A stretch of DNA of 64,000 nt from Phytoseiulus persimilis (Eukaryota; Arthropoda; Arachnida; Mesostigmata; Phytoseiidae): contig CM075104.1 in assembly GCA_037576195.1 (NCBI GenBank), positions 7,012,775-7,076,774 on the forward strand. The letters run 5' to 3'. Below are positions 11,192 to 21,337 of this stretch, piece by piece. Below the pieces are notes generated by a model. That model was not told the DNA's origin. It did no database searches and saw only the letters and a program-made list of their open reading frames with translations. Made by a program: the position numbers and the translations under genes. The stretch's first letter is position 1, and every line of letters begins with the position of its first letter.

Positions 11192-11677
11192 GTGATTCTC
11201 GACCTCAGAAACCGCCGTATCTATGAGATCAGCGCCGAATCTTCACAGAACGGGCTCCAGAAAAATAGTTATTCGAAGTTGGAGTTTGATCGGCGCTTCG
11301 GACCCTGGGATGCAGATTCGCTCTCACAGAGTGCTCGGGCTGGAATGGAGTCTACGCAATCAAATATGAGCCCTGGGCAGGAAGGCCTCAACTCACTTGA
11401 CGCAGCTCACCTGGCAGACGGAAAGTCATGCTCAAGATGCTTCAGGCCAGGACACCTGAGTCGCGTTTGCCGATCGGCCATCAACGAAACTGGCAATAGA
11501 AGCATTTGGCGCCGGCACGACGGAAAAAAGAACCACGACACGAGATCAAAGAGACGAATATGGTCGATTAATCAGGAACAGGACGAGGACTCCTCCGACA
11601 CAGACAGCGGAGATTTCAGTATCAACGGTATACGAATAGCAAGCATTGACAAACACCAGCGGGGTAGGAAATCCTGA
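11192..11677 (+). pseudogene. Chimeric ORF: spacer module fused to gag zinc knuckle
   Basis: The first two thirds are a module (DLRNRR, later FDRRFGPWDAD) repeated in every array unit and not recognisable as a known protein. At about 11413 it switches to the Gypsy gag end: a CCHC zinc knuckle, CSRCFRPGHLSRVC (Cx2Cx4Hx4C), then an Arg- and Asp/Glu-rich tail. The first knuckle seen at 30996 is missing. There is no ATG at the left end. Beyond 11725 the sequence returns to the long-unit spacer, so the gag piece looks patched in by recombination. The same fusion occurs at 58199 and 62113. Confidence 0.6.
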
Positions 11678-11689
11678 GCATCGCTTCCC

Positions 11690-12345
11690 AGAAAGTACGG
11701 TGCGTACTGGATACAGGGGCTGATGTCTAAGCAGTTGTCGGAGTGTCCCATGAAACCGTTTGGAACCGCCAGCATGCCACTGGCGTAGCTGGGGTGCAGA
11801 ATCGATTCCGGGGTCCGTTCGTCAGAGATTGAGAGGCTCCAGAAGATAAGTTATAGCTTGATTGGACTTTGATCGGCGCTTCGGACCCTGGGGTGCGGAT
11901 TTGGTTTCACAGAGTGCTCCGGCTGGCATGGAAATTTTCCCGATCTATCTGTTGGAAGCCATAGATGGGCCGAATCGGAGCAGATTTTCAAGATCGCAAA
12001 ACGCCGGCTAGCTTGTTAGCAGGGCTATACTTCTCAACGTCATTTGCGAGTCGACTCTTCATCTCATTGCGTCATGCGACTCCGAAATTCCTCTTGGAGG
12101 AGGACTCAACGGAGTCCGCGAAAAGCCTCCAATCTCGAATCGCATTGTCCGTTGAATTTCACAGCTCTCGATGGACATCCGGTTCCTTTTCGATCTCTGA
12201 CGAACGGGGCCAAAGTCAACGTTTTAGCGCAGAAATGCGCTTTTCTTCGGGCTTGTTCACTGGGGTGTAATTGGGAGTGGAACGAAAAAATCGGAACGAA
12301 AAAATCGCAGCGGGAGGCCTTTAGGATCTTCGAAGCGAGGTAAAT
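11690..12345. other. Spacer with repeated FDRRFGP module and a 101-codon ORF
   Basis: A second, diverged copy of the cggcgcttcggaccctgggg module begins near 11872. An ATG-started frame (11965-12270) is also open in the second unit (35239-35544) with two substitutions. It resembles no known family. Confidence 0.35.
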
Positions 12346-12371
12346 TTGAATCAATTGAAATTTGAATCACT

Positions 12372-12391
12372 TGGCGCCCGACGAGTTGAGC
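12372..12391 (+). promoter_or_regulatory. Possible retroelement primer-binding site
   Basis: TGGCGCCCGACGAGTTGAGC begins with TGG, as tRNA-complementary sites do. It recurs at 35623 and, on the minus strand, at 12911-12922. The bases before it differ between copies, so I cannot fix an LTR end. The priming tRNA was not identified. Confidence 0.35.
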
Positions 12392-12399
12392 AGCCGAAA

Positions 12400-12849
12400 A
12401 TGGCCAGTTATTCCAAGTTTTCAGAGGCCACCCTAGCCGAGAAAAGGAGAGGATATGCGGAGAGGGGATGCCCGGAATCAAAACACAGGCACGGCGGGCT
12501 CGATCGCCAGCGAAAACGAGTACGGGAGCTGAGTCGTATAGTATGGGAATGGAATAAAGTGAACCAGAATGTGATGGGATACGGCAAGGGGCCAGAGCAG
12601 TCACTGGCCTACGAGAGGCATCGCAAGGCTTCGGGGAATGGTCTACGACGACCGCGGAGCTGCATGAGCCGCGGGCACTCCTTTGTCTATTCTGATTGCA
12701 ACTGCCTGGCCAGGCACTGTACCCAGGCCAACTCGCAAGAGTACGCCGATAACTCGCGAAGAGAACCCCTGCGTAGGCTCATTAGGCGTTGCGACGGCGT
12801 CAGTGCGAGCTCCGGTGGAAAAAAATTATCGGGCATGCATGATGGCTAA
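12400..12849 (+). CDS. Arg-rich ORF after the PBS-like site, unknown
   Basis: It starts at an ATG 8 bases past the PBS-like site (MASYSKFSEATLAEK) and encodes 149 residues rich in Arg, Gly and Ser. In the second unit the matching ORF (35651-36010) diverges near its end because the downstream sequence differs. The position suggests a retroelement leader or gag N-terminus, but no domain is visible. It may be a chance frame. Confidence 0.25.
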   Translation: MASYSKFSEATLAEKRRGYAERGCPESKHRHGGLDRQRKRVRELSRIVWEWNKVNQNVMGYGKGPEQSLAYERHRKASGNGLRRPRSCMSRGHSFVYSDCNCLARHCTQANSQEYADNSRREPLRRLIRRCDGVSASSGGKKLSGMHDG

Positions 12850-12910
12850 GCTCCGCTGAGTCTGTCGGTAGGCGAACCCCGGTGGCGCGTTGATGCTCGC
12901 TAGCTTAACT

Positions 12911-13200
12911 CGTCGGGCGCCAAACGAAATAGAACCGAATCTCGTTGTCGTATGGATAGTGAAAGATAACGAAGTGATGTTGTTTAGATGAGGTGTGGTA
13001 GATAGCAGACGGCTGAGTTTTGTAAATTTGAAGCTTTCGTGTGTGAGCGTTCGGGTCGTCGGGTATGGAGCGTGCTCCATAGGTATTCACTCATGCCGAT
13101 TTTGCGTATCCTTCGCGTGTTTTGTTGACTCAATGAGACGAGAACTTTTCCTGATCTCATCCCGTTGTTGGGGCCAAGCATGTCACGACATTCCCTGAAG
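12911..13200 (-). other. Possible LTR end and PBS on the minus strand
   Basis: The PBS-like TGGCGCCCGACG occurs on the minus strand at 12911-12922, facing the plus-strand site at 12372. The 270 bases behind it (12923-13195) could be an LTR beginning TGTCGTGACA, but no partner copy confirms this. Confidence 0.25.
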
Positions 13201-13242
13201 CAGAATTGGCAGGATTCCGCTGCGCTCTCATGTGACAGCGTT

Positions 13243-14074
13243 GGGTATAGGAACTTTGCCCGCAGTGTTTACTATATGAACGCATTTTCAGAGAGAGCGG
13301 CCTCCGCCAGCTTGGCGGTCTGCTACTGGCACGGTGAGAGCTGTTGCTGGGAGACCGCGACGACAGCGGGGCGAAACACAATTGAGAATCCGTGTACTTT
13401 CACAAGGGATGAGGGTTGGTAATGAGGAGGTTCGGCTCTTGGTTTCAGAGGGAGAAGATGATTAGGGGTCGGTAGGCAGTGTATGACACGCATTTTCGAA
13501 TTCCGGGAGAGTTCATCCAAGACACTTTCCGTCCAGGAAGCGAACGTTTCCGAGGGAGACGCGAAAAACCGACTGAGTCACTACTCTGCACATGGCGGAT
13601 CCGCTTCAGTGCCGAGGAGGCCTCACGGCCACGGAGTTCTTCGGTCTTCAACCGCCGAAGACCAGAGGTTCCGTGGAGTTTCATCCCACTGTGTCCTGTC
13701 CGAGATGAGAATCACTCAATGCGTCTCGCTGTGGACTTCTTCTCCTTGTATTGAGCCTGGCTCAATGTTCTGCCGTTCACCTTGCGTATCGACTCCTCGC
13801 CATCTGAACTGACATTGTTGACGATGGATCATGTGTAAACCATGGAATCTTTGGAAATTTCATCATTCCCCGGCGAACCATCCCAGCTCTCCTCGCTGTT
13901 CCGCGCCTGGATCTTGCTTGAAATGCTCGGTAGCTCCGCTAGGCTCCCCGCTGTCGTCGCGGTCTCCCAGCAACAGCTCTCAGCGCTCCCGTAGCAGATC
14001 GCCAAGCTGGCGGAGGCCGCTCTCTCTGAAAATGCGTTCATATAGTAAACACTGCGGGCAAAGTTCCTATACCC
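13243..14074. mobile_element. MULE-like non-autonomous DNA transposon
   Basis: An 832-bp element. Its ends are long imperfect terminal inverted repeats: GGGTATAGGAACTTTGCCCG at the left, running to about 13370, and the reverse complement at about 13949-14074. It is flanked by a 9-bp direct duplication GACAGCGTT (13234-13242 and 14075-14083). The second array unit has the uninterrupted site with a single GACAGCGTT at 36009-36017, so this is a true insertion. Long terminal repeats with a 9-bp duplication are typical of Mutator-like elements. No transposase is encoded in the interior. Confidence 0.85.
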
Positions 14075-14083
14075 GACAGCGTT

Positions 14084-15059
14084 GCGTCCTCATGAGAGTA
14101 CAGCGAAAGCCAGCTAATTCCGATGACGAGAAAATGATCCAGAAGGAGATCCTGAATCCTGCCATTGAGAAGATATTCCGAAAATTCCACCGTGAAAACC
14201 AAAGGATGCCGGAGCGGATCGAGCGGATATCCAGTAACAGGCCAGTGCTCTGACGTCAGTACGCAGAGTAACTTTGGGTTCTGTGTGAACTGGAACTGTG
14301 CTTCCAACTCCTCCTTCGAGGACAGCTGTCAGCACTATGGTTTCACGACGATTGTTGGGACGAGGAACAGGAACGGCACCCTGAGCAATTTCTCCTTGTG
14401 ACAAAGAATCGATCCAGAAGGAGATCGTGGAGTTTGCCATTGAGAAGATACTCTGAGGTTTCCACCTTATAATCAGAGGGAGCTGTATCAAATCAGGCTT
14501 CGGATTCACCTCCATTGGTCTCGAAAAGTATGGTTAGATCGTAACCTTGTCCTTCGACTCCAAGAAGTCTGGTTCTGGACGACTACTTCGGATCGCCACG
14601 CGTGTAGCGTGTCTGTGATCAGTTATGGTCCCGCAATTATCTCCGCGATGCGGGTTCGAGACACCGGACCACAGTGGAACTTTCATCCTCGCTTTCCTCC
14701 CTTGAGGTGGATTCCGGAGGCCTTCGAAAAGATCTCCACTGTTCATCCCAGTTAAGGCTCGTGGATTACCCATGTAACTTTTTGTTGTTTTTTCATTTCG
14801 AGTCAGAGGGGATTCGATATAAGATGAGGGCTCCTGCGAAGTCAAGTTGAATATCGCGATCTCGCGAAAGAGTTGGGCTATCTCTCCTTCCGTGAGGATT
14901 GTCGGTCGTGGGACTGCCTGAACAATTATTCATTTACGGGAATAAACAGTACGGTGGGTCGGTTCCGAGTCCAACCGTACTATTCGAAACCGTACTAAAC
15001 GAGGTACTTGATACATTGCAATTCGACTTGGTGAGTTCTCCACCAGCTCCCCGCCGATT
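14084..15059. other. No recognised gene
   Basis: Several frames are open in both long units (for example minus strand 14534-14845, equivalent to 36459-36770), but I recognise none. An AG-rich repeat of gatccagaaggagatc occurs at about 14137 and 14411. Confidence 0.35.
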
Positions 15060-16016
15060 TCAAACATGCATCACGGGTGCAAGGAAGAACCTTGGCTTGG
15101 GCCCAGAGGCAGACTCTCTGTATAAGTCTCTGTAAACGCGGGTTGCATTGTGGACGTTTTCGGTGATTCTTCGTCCTCGCTCTTGCCGCGGATCAACCAT
15201 GGAAATATACTCTGCCAAGTCATCAGCCATCCGAAAGAGAGTCGCCAGGTGGTCGCTAGTGAGCTCCTCTGGTGGAACCTCGATACAGTCTTCGTCGTCC
15301 TCGGTCTCCCCGTGAGCTCGTTCTTGATCCATCCCGATGAGCGTCTGATTGTCAAACCCGTCTGGTTTCCAATTGATCAACTCCTCTATGGTTTCCGTAT
15401 TCACTTCATCTAGACCTCCTTTCTTTGCGATTTCCACCATGCTTCCAATAATCTCAGTACGTTGCTCCTCATTGTTGACTGACACACTCGCGCAATGTGG
15501 TAGAATGATTTTCCAGACTGCTCTCATATTGTGCGCCGATATCTCATCCCAGGCCTCGATTATGTTGACGACAACTTTATTGATGTCGTATGTTTTCCAG
15601 AATTCGACCTACTTAGGATCATCTCCCATCACGTTCTTGATAGCTCGGGACATCGCTCGGCACAAGTAGTAAGCTTTGAAGGTTGAAATGAAACCTTGAT
15701 CCATGGGTTGGATCAAGGAGGTCGTATTCGGCGGGAAGAATGCTACTTTGATGTTTTTCTTCATGGTTGACAGTCCCGTTGAATGACCCGCAGTATTATC
15801 CAGGAGTAGAAGGATTTTGAATCCGATTCTCTTCGTGCGACAGTATCTTTCTGTCGCTGGGCACAAATAGTTGATAAACCAATCCTCGAAAAGAGCTTTG
15901 GTCATGCAGGCTTTTGGATTCGACCGCCATAGCACAAACAGTTCCTCTTCGCAAATTTTCTTGAGAGCTCGAGGATTCTTTTCTCGATAAACAAGCATTG
16001 GCTTCAGCTTCGACAA
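15060..16016 (-). pseudogene. Tigger/pogo-like transposase, C-terminal two thirds
   Basis: Read on the minus strand, the frame contains the DDE endonuclease region: FVLWRSNPKA and LLLDNTAGHS (second catalytic Asp within LLLDN), followed by FFPPNTTSLIQPMDQG, a hallmark of Tigger/TIGD and Jerky proteins. An in-frame TAG at 15609-15611 separates this from the C-terminal part (15060-15527), which continues in the same frame with WKPDG and acidic segments. The N-terminal CENP-B-like DNA-binding domain is absent. The element is a Tc1/mariner-superfamily relic that cannot encode an active enzyme. The second unit (36985-38170) has its own additional damage. Confidence 0.85.
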
Positions 16017-16101
16017 CTAAGATCGGAACTATATCCGTTAACTTTGATCGTTGGAGGTTTTATTTCGGGGCTTACTCCAAAAAATAAAACTGGGGAGTCA
16101 A

Positions 16102-16512
16102 ATGGCTTTCTTTCCCCACCGAAAAAGGATGAGTGAGGGAGGACATCAAAGAAACCTACAATCGCGGGTACAGAGTGTGAGTCAGCCAGCTAAGATAGTG
16201 GCAATTATCGACTCAGAAAGCGATTCGGGGAGTGTCCAGGAATCGAGACGCGGTGAACGAGGACCGGGGGGAAAGGAACATGCGATGACGGTTACTGAAC
16301 GCAAACTCCGGTTCCTGAAGAAAAACAGAGAGAACGCTCAAGGTGAAGTCAGTCAAAGAAAAACAAAAGAATGGTGTGACAGACACGTGAAAAACGTCTC
16401 TTTCACAGAAATGAGGCCGTCGATAGCCACAACAAGAGAGTCGGATCACCAGGATGGTACTCGACTGCCATTGATAATTACATTGGTCGTTGGAAACAAA
16501 AGCAACTTATGA
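16102..16512 (+). CDS. 136-residue basic protein with SIM-like motif, unknown
   Basis: An ATG-started frame, intact here and at 38256-38666 with two substitutions and no indels. The protein is rich in Lys, Arg, Glu and Ser. Around residue 32-43 it carries IVAIIDSESDSGS (IVEIIDSESDSGS in the other copy): a hydrophobic core followed by Ser and acidic residues. That arrangement fits a phospho-regulated SUMO-interaction motif. A Lys/Arg-rich helical stretch follows near residues 65-90. It lies head-to-head with the Tigger remnant, so it may be part of that element or a separate gene. I recognise no family, and two recent copies are weak evidence of coding. Confidence 0.35.
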   Translation: MAFFPHRKRMSEGGHQRNLQSRVQSVSQPAKIVAIIDSESDSGSVQESRRGERGPGGKEHAMTVTERKLRFLKKNRENAQGEVSQRKTKEWCDRHVKNVSFTEMRPSIATTRESDHQDGTRLPLIITLVVGNKSNL

Positions 16513-18067
16513 GTGCACGGACAAAAGTTCATCAGATGGAACAGAGAAGAAGTGGGAATCTACCTTACGATTGATACCCCTGTCTTGGTTAGCCGTACAC
16601 GATAACATGTAATATGGATGTATTTATGGATATTTATTGATCATTTCCTCTCTATCTCTACATTCCAAGTAGACCCTAGCTAAGAGGCAGTGGTGTGGCT
16701 GATATATGCGGCATTTCTCCCGTTGTGTTCGTTGTTCTGGCTGTTGGCGTTTTCCCATTCATCCAGTGCTTTCTTCGTGTCTAGTATCATCTTCGGTGTT
16801 GCGATCGTTCGAACACTCTGCGTCACAGCAGACGCTCCGTTCTCGTCATTAAGTAAATAAAGCCCTCAGTCGTGCTAGAGTGGTTACTCATACCGGCCGT
16901 GTTTTCCTGTGAAACCTTGCAACCTAACATTCGGAGTGCTGTTCTTGTCGAGTTCAAGCCTCTTTCGGGTCTCCTCCTCTACGTTGATCGTCTCAGACAT
17001 CGACGACGGTATCGTCAATTGAGCCATCGGGTTTTTTTGGAGATTCACGTTGCTTCGTCGAGAGTGGCAACGGTCGAAGGCTTATTCTTGACTACACCTG
17101 ACCATGGTCCCGGTAAATTCCAATTCGATCATTCGAAACAAGTAACGAAGCCTCGAATGGTACAACTTCGAACAGAGCTACAACGTTTGAATAATAACCG
17201 ATTCAGAACTCAAGATCACTAATTATCAGAGGAAATGGTTTCTGCCAACCCGATCCTAATGTCTTTCAACGTTCGAAATTTGCCACCACACGCTTTGGGT
17301 ATCACAAACGACAAAGTTTACATGCAATCCACAATTCTCTGTCCACCCCGAAAACCGTTACCTCGTTTTTCTGCAGGTGTTTCGAACGTGAGGTTTCGAT
17401 AAGATTTCGTATCGGTTCCAGGACTGCCCATTCCATCCCAGTTTATCACCGCTCCCGAGCTTTGATCGATTTGAGGAGCATTTTCAATCGCTGTCAGAAT
17501 TTCGAAAACTCAGGGACTCACAAATCCTCCTGGAGAGTGTCTGGCTGGACTGATCAGTTCGGAATAAGCAATTCTCGTCATCATACCTTTTTCTGTCAGA
17601 TCCGTGGTTTTGAAGCTGCAGGCCAAAGTGGAAAACAAGCATCATCCTCATATCCCGACCACGCTTTAGCGATTCGGCAAAACGTCGAACAGCGAATGCT
17701 CTCAATGAGAAATCCCGCGTTTCCTGGAATAGAAAAATGTATGAGACGAAGGAAGGGGTGGTCGTATAGGACAACCTCGACTCACAGATGACGTGGAGGA
17801 GTATAGCCCTGTTCACCAGCTCGCCGGCCCTTTGTAGTTTTGAGAATCCCCAACGATTCGGCCTACCTATTGCTTCCAGGAGATGGACCGGAAAAATCCC
17901 CATTCCTGCCGAGGCACTCTGTGAATCCGATGCGGCACCGCAGGGTCCGAACCGCCGATCCAATTCCGGCTCGAATTACTTCTTTCTGGAGCTCTTTCTA
18001 TGAAAAGTCCGCACTGATTACATGGGCTCGGCGGTTTCTGCGGTCTAGAATCATGGGGTCTCATCCA
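16513..18067. other. No recognised gene; contains FDRRFGP-like module
   Basis: Open frames at 16872-17222 (plus) and 17484-17963 (minus) lack ATG starts and known domains. The minus-strand frame begins with RRFGPCGAASDSQS, related to the module at 11290 and 11872. The module therefore exists in at least three versions and both orientations. Confidence 0.4.
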
Positions 18068-18645
18068 TCAAGAAGTCCTGACTTCAGATCGAATGAACCA
18101 AACCCTTGCTCGTCCGAGGTTGGGTTCATTCCGATTGAAGCCGAACAGATTCAAATTGAAAGCATCAACCGCGTTCCAGGAGGTGATCGTCCTACTGAGT
18201 GAAATTCGAATCGATGGACACGAGTGTGCGTGGACAAGCGGCTCATCGGCTCGAGAGATCGAGGAGAGGTTTCCGCGGAAACATTCGTGTTTCAAGTGTT
18301 TCGCTGCTGTTCCAGGGTTCTCGGAGGCGTCCGAATCCCCCGACGGATTGCAATAAGACTGCAATATTCTGTCGCAATTGACTCCCAACTCCGAGTTGAG
18401 GCGTTCGTCGAGTTCCGCAGCGCAGCTCTTGACTCCGAAGTCTACATTGACGTGTAGTGCAACATCTCCTCCAGACCATCCGCGGCCGCATCATTGCAGG
18501 TGAAGCAATCTCCTCGAGCGGACCCTTCTGTGAGCGAATCTCGGGTAGACCGAGACGATTCGCTGGGATGAACGCCTCCGAGAATTGAGACAGTGAAGAA
18601 GGGCTGTTCGGGAGCAGAATTTAGTTCCTCATACGTCTTCCTCAT
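18068..18645 (-). pseudogene. Diverged relative of the 164-codon ORF
   Basis: On the minus strand, the segment at 18480-18600 reads SESSRSTRDSLTEGSARGD, clearly related to SESSRSTPDSFTEGSAEGD in the 164-codon ORF. It has a 1-base indel just upstream and a stop soon after. A different frame (18068-18388) continues with a Cys-rich stretch of no known family. The similarity at DNA level fades towards the C-terminal half. This is an older, decayed paralogue. It is repeated at 40228-40805. Confidence 0.55.
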
Positions 18646-18734
18646 CTAACTTCCTGATCCCCTCGGCCCTTCCTGGTTTCGGACTGATCTCAGGAATGCC
18701 AGACCGACGGTTGCCGAACCTGCTCGCGTAATAG

Positions 18735-18785
18735 AGCGTGGCCCTCTGATGGAGGAGGCCCCTCTGATGGAGAAGGCCCCTCTAC
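18735..18785. repeat. Short 18-bp tandem repeat
   Basis: Two to three units of gatggaggaggcccctct and gatggagaaggcccctct. The same units are present at 40895-40945. Confidence 0.6.
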
Positions 18786-19133
18786 CAGAAGGGAAACGGT
18801 AATTGGTAATATGCCCAAGAACTAAGTGAGGAAGGCGCTGCTCGCGCGACATGGAGCAGACTGCACTTCCAGTTTTCCATTTCGTTGAGTGCGTTCGAGG
18901 GAGCGAAAGTGATGAGTCATGACAGAATCACCGCTGCTCTGTAGAAAAACTGAGATCTCTTGGTACGATCACTCCGATAGCTTGCAAAACCGCTCGGTCT
19001 GGGGGCTTGAACCGATCCACTACAGCCCCCGCCAAGAAAATCGGTTTCTGCACGCTCTATGGGTTCTCGGATTCGGATTCGATCCCTCGTTCTTGGGCCC
19101 GTGTGAGAGATTTCGTCAGCGCTCAAAAACTTC

Positions 19134-19650
19134 TTGAACTCGCCGCTGAGGCCGGGGGTTGGTTCCAGATTCGCGAGAAGAGAGAACTCCTGGGACGTGG
19201 TAACGTCCGAATTCGGGGACGAGGGGTCCGTCAAGTTTAACCGTCTGGAGAACGGAGTAATGGTAATCGATGAACCATCTGCGGATCGTGATCCAGATCT
19301 AGGCCTACAGAACCAAGGTAAGCCAATGTCTATGGTTGAATCCACTAAGTACTTGGGTATCGAAATATCGGTCGAAAGAGACAACTCAACCCAACATTGG
19401 AACGAGCTGAAAGAGACGGCGATCAAAAGACTCAATGCGAGAACGCTTTGGATTTTCAACAGCTTTGGGTCACAACTCACACGTCTTCCTGGAATGCGAG
19501 GAAGGGAAGTACTCCCAGAGGGGATTCCAGAACCGATTAGGACTCCATCCTGATTCAGCAGCCAAGAACCTTCAAAGGACGAGGGAAATCCTGAGAGGAT
19601 GACACACACGAGTAGGATCCAGTATATCCAAATCCATATAAAGAAAAAAC
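19134..19650 (+). pseudogene. LINE fragment with internal deletion
   Basis: This is homologous to the minus-strand LINE at 8682-9852. The plus frame shows VKFNRLENGVMV and the KYLGIEISVERD segment, matching the RT thumb region there. It jumps after LNARTLWIFNS to the C-terminal RLGLHPDS segment in another frame, then an A-rich tail near 19640. Most of the post-RT region is deleted. Copy two is at 41294-41810. Confidence 0.7.
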
Positions 19651-20266
19651 TGTGGAACTCGACGCATGGCCACTACCGTGATCGACGTTGTTTCACCTGG
19701 TGTCGATGATCGTCATCTTCTTGCCGTTGCTCGATAACAAGATAGAGTGGATCGAGGCGGCCATCTCTCTCTCTCTCGACTTGCACACTCCACGTTGCCT
19801 CCTCCACCCTTCAGCTGACTGTCCTCATCCGTGATTTCAGTTCGTAAGTAGCCAGAGAACCAGAATCTGTCGTAACTATCGTAACTCCGAGTGGTGTTAC
19901 CGGATTGACCTCGTAGTCGGTCTTGAACCTACTTCCGGGCGTGTTTCCTCCGATAATCGTGGTATGCGCTTGGCTGGGTGACATTGCGGTTATTGCGGTC
20001 GATGTCCTGTTCGGTCTTGGTCCATCGTGGCACGTCACCCTCGTGGAGGCATCTGCGTGTTCCAGCTCAATGCATTCGCCGACTTCATTCCGCTGCCGAA
20101 GGCGGCTCCGTGGCGACAAAAGGCGGGTCACTACCACGCGTTCCTCTGGTGCGGTGTCCCAACATCAGCGAGGACAATCCTCGACTAGCTGCAACTGCCA
20201 AACGCCACAGCAACCAGCGTAAAAAACCCCGGGCAATGGGAACGCCACCTCCGGGCCAGCCCCCCA
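19651..20266. other. No recognised gene; CT microsatellite
   Basis: A (CT)n run at about 19765-19780 is 4 bp longer than at 41925. Overlapping open frames are present on both strands (19811-20137 minus, 19978-20286 plus), with no domain visible. Confidence 0.35.
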
Positions 20267-20473
20267 ATGACGGACCACACGTTTAGGAATGGCAACGCAA
20301 CGGGGAGAGAAGACGCACCAGAAGCGATCGAAAGCAAAAACGCTGCGGAACCCCCACACAGCTCTAGCTCGTCATCGTCGTCGAGCTCCTCCGAAAGCGA
20401 CGACGAAGACGAAAACACTCACTGCCTCGAGATCCCTCAGACAGTCGCCTCCATGGACATGGAGGTGAGTTAG
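20267..20473 (+). CDS. Ser/acid-rich ORF, possible exon
   Basis: An ATG-started frame of 68 codons with a run of about eleven Ser followed by ESDDEDENTH. The frame ends just past GGAG|GTGAGT (20461-20470), which resembles a 5' splice donor, so this may be an exon or captured exon. No acceptor or partner exon was found. The copy at 42425-42631 is intact with one change. The composition is low complexity and the assignment weak. Confidence 0.25.
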   Translation: MTDHTFRNGNATGREDAPEAIESKNAAEPPHSSSSSSSSSSSESDDEDENTHCLEIPQTVASMDMEVS

Positions 20474-20503
20474 CTTGCTAAATGACTATCTCACCGAAGC
20501 AGT

Positions 20504-21132
20504 CACCAAATGCAGCTGGACGAAAAAGCCACACTTATGTACTTTCACCAGCCCCTGGGGAAGATTCAGATTCTTTAAAATGCCTCACGACATCGTTTGT
20601 GCTTCGGACGTCTTCCAACGCCTAACAGACGAGCTGTTTGCAAACTTGGAGGGCGCCAGCGCAGTGGTTGACGATATCCTGGTTTGGGGCTCCACCAAAG
20701 AGGAACACGATTGTCGACTTGAGAAGGTCCGACAACGTTGCGTTGAAGCCGGTATGGTGCTGAATCGGGCCAAGTGTAAAATTGTTCGGAATTCAGTCAA
20801 ATACTTCGGCCGCACAAGGTGCCGATTCTGAAGTTTTTCGACCCTACGAAACCGATCACGTTATCAGTGGATGCATGTCATTACGGCCTCGGGGCTCGGA
20901 ATGACTTCTCAAGTGTCGAATCATATCAATCGTCTCCTGATGAGCCCGGTTGGGGGATCTGGAGAGCTGTTTCCACTTCCTTGAAGACTCGTTACAGCAG
21001 CATGTCGGCGCGCATGCGCTCACCGAATCACCTTCCGATCGCAACAACAAAGAACTCACCGTAAAAGCTCTTCATATAGTTAAAGTGGCTGGAAAACTTC
21101 AGTTCGAATTCTCCACAGCTCCACGCTCATAG
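20504..21132 (+). pseudogene. Gypsy RT/RNase H fragment with deletion
   Basis: The segment carries the RT palm after the frame change, with the catalytic VVDDILVWGS box near 20665-20695 and a KCKIVRNSVKYFG segment. About 240 bp present at 32329-32568 are deleted, so it jumps to the start of RNase H (ITLSVDACHYGLGA). No protease or gag precedes it. Inactive. Copy two is at 42662-43290. Confidence 0.8.
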
Positions 21133-21183
21133 TATTGTGGGAACGCAAATGGATCGGACAGATGATCCGGTCGTTTCGGGTAG

Positions 21184-21193
21184 CCCCCCCCCC
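21184..21193 (+). repeat. Poly-C tract upstream of the 164-codon ORF
   Basis: A run of 10 C. The same position has 14 C at 32936, 12 at 43342, 17 at 56425 and 15 at 60316. Confidence 0.9.
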
Positions 21194-21196
21194 TGT

Positions 21197-21202
21197 TCAG
21201 TC
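21197..21202 (+). promoter_or_regulatory. Initiator-like TCAGTC upstream of the 164-codon ORF
   Basis: TCAGTC matches the arthropod initiator consensus TCAKTY. It is kept in all five complete modules (also 32955, 43357, 56447, 60336), 136-142 bases before the ATG. A GGTCA downstream-element-like match follows about 30 bases later. No TATA box is seen. Confidence 0.4.
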
Positions 21203-21337
21203 CGAAATCAGAGAGAGAGTATGAGAGGGTCAGATGAGAGAGACGAAGGAGGAGCCAGGCTCTGATTTAACCGGGTCGCCGAGGTTCACTCGTTATTCAT
21301 TCTGCATCGATTCAACAAAGTCGGAGATCCTACAAAC

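Noticed and set aside
16872..17222. A 116-codon plus-strand gene
   Set aside because: GTG start only, with no ATG until late in the frame and no recognisable domain. The same frame in the second unit is explained by duplication.
17484..17963. A 159-codon minus-strand gene
   Set aside because: It starts without ATG and begins with a repeated spacer module. No domain is recognisable.
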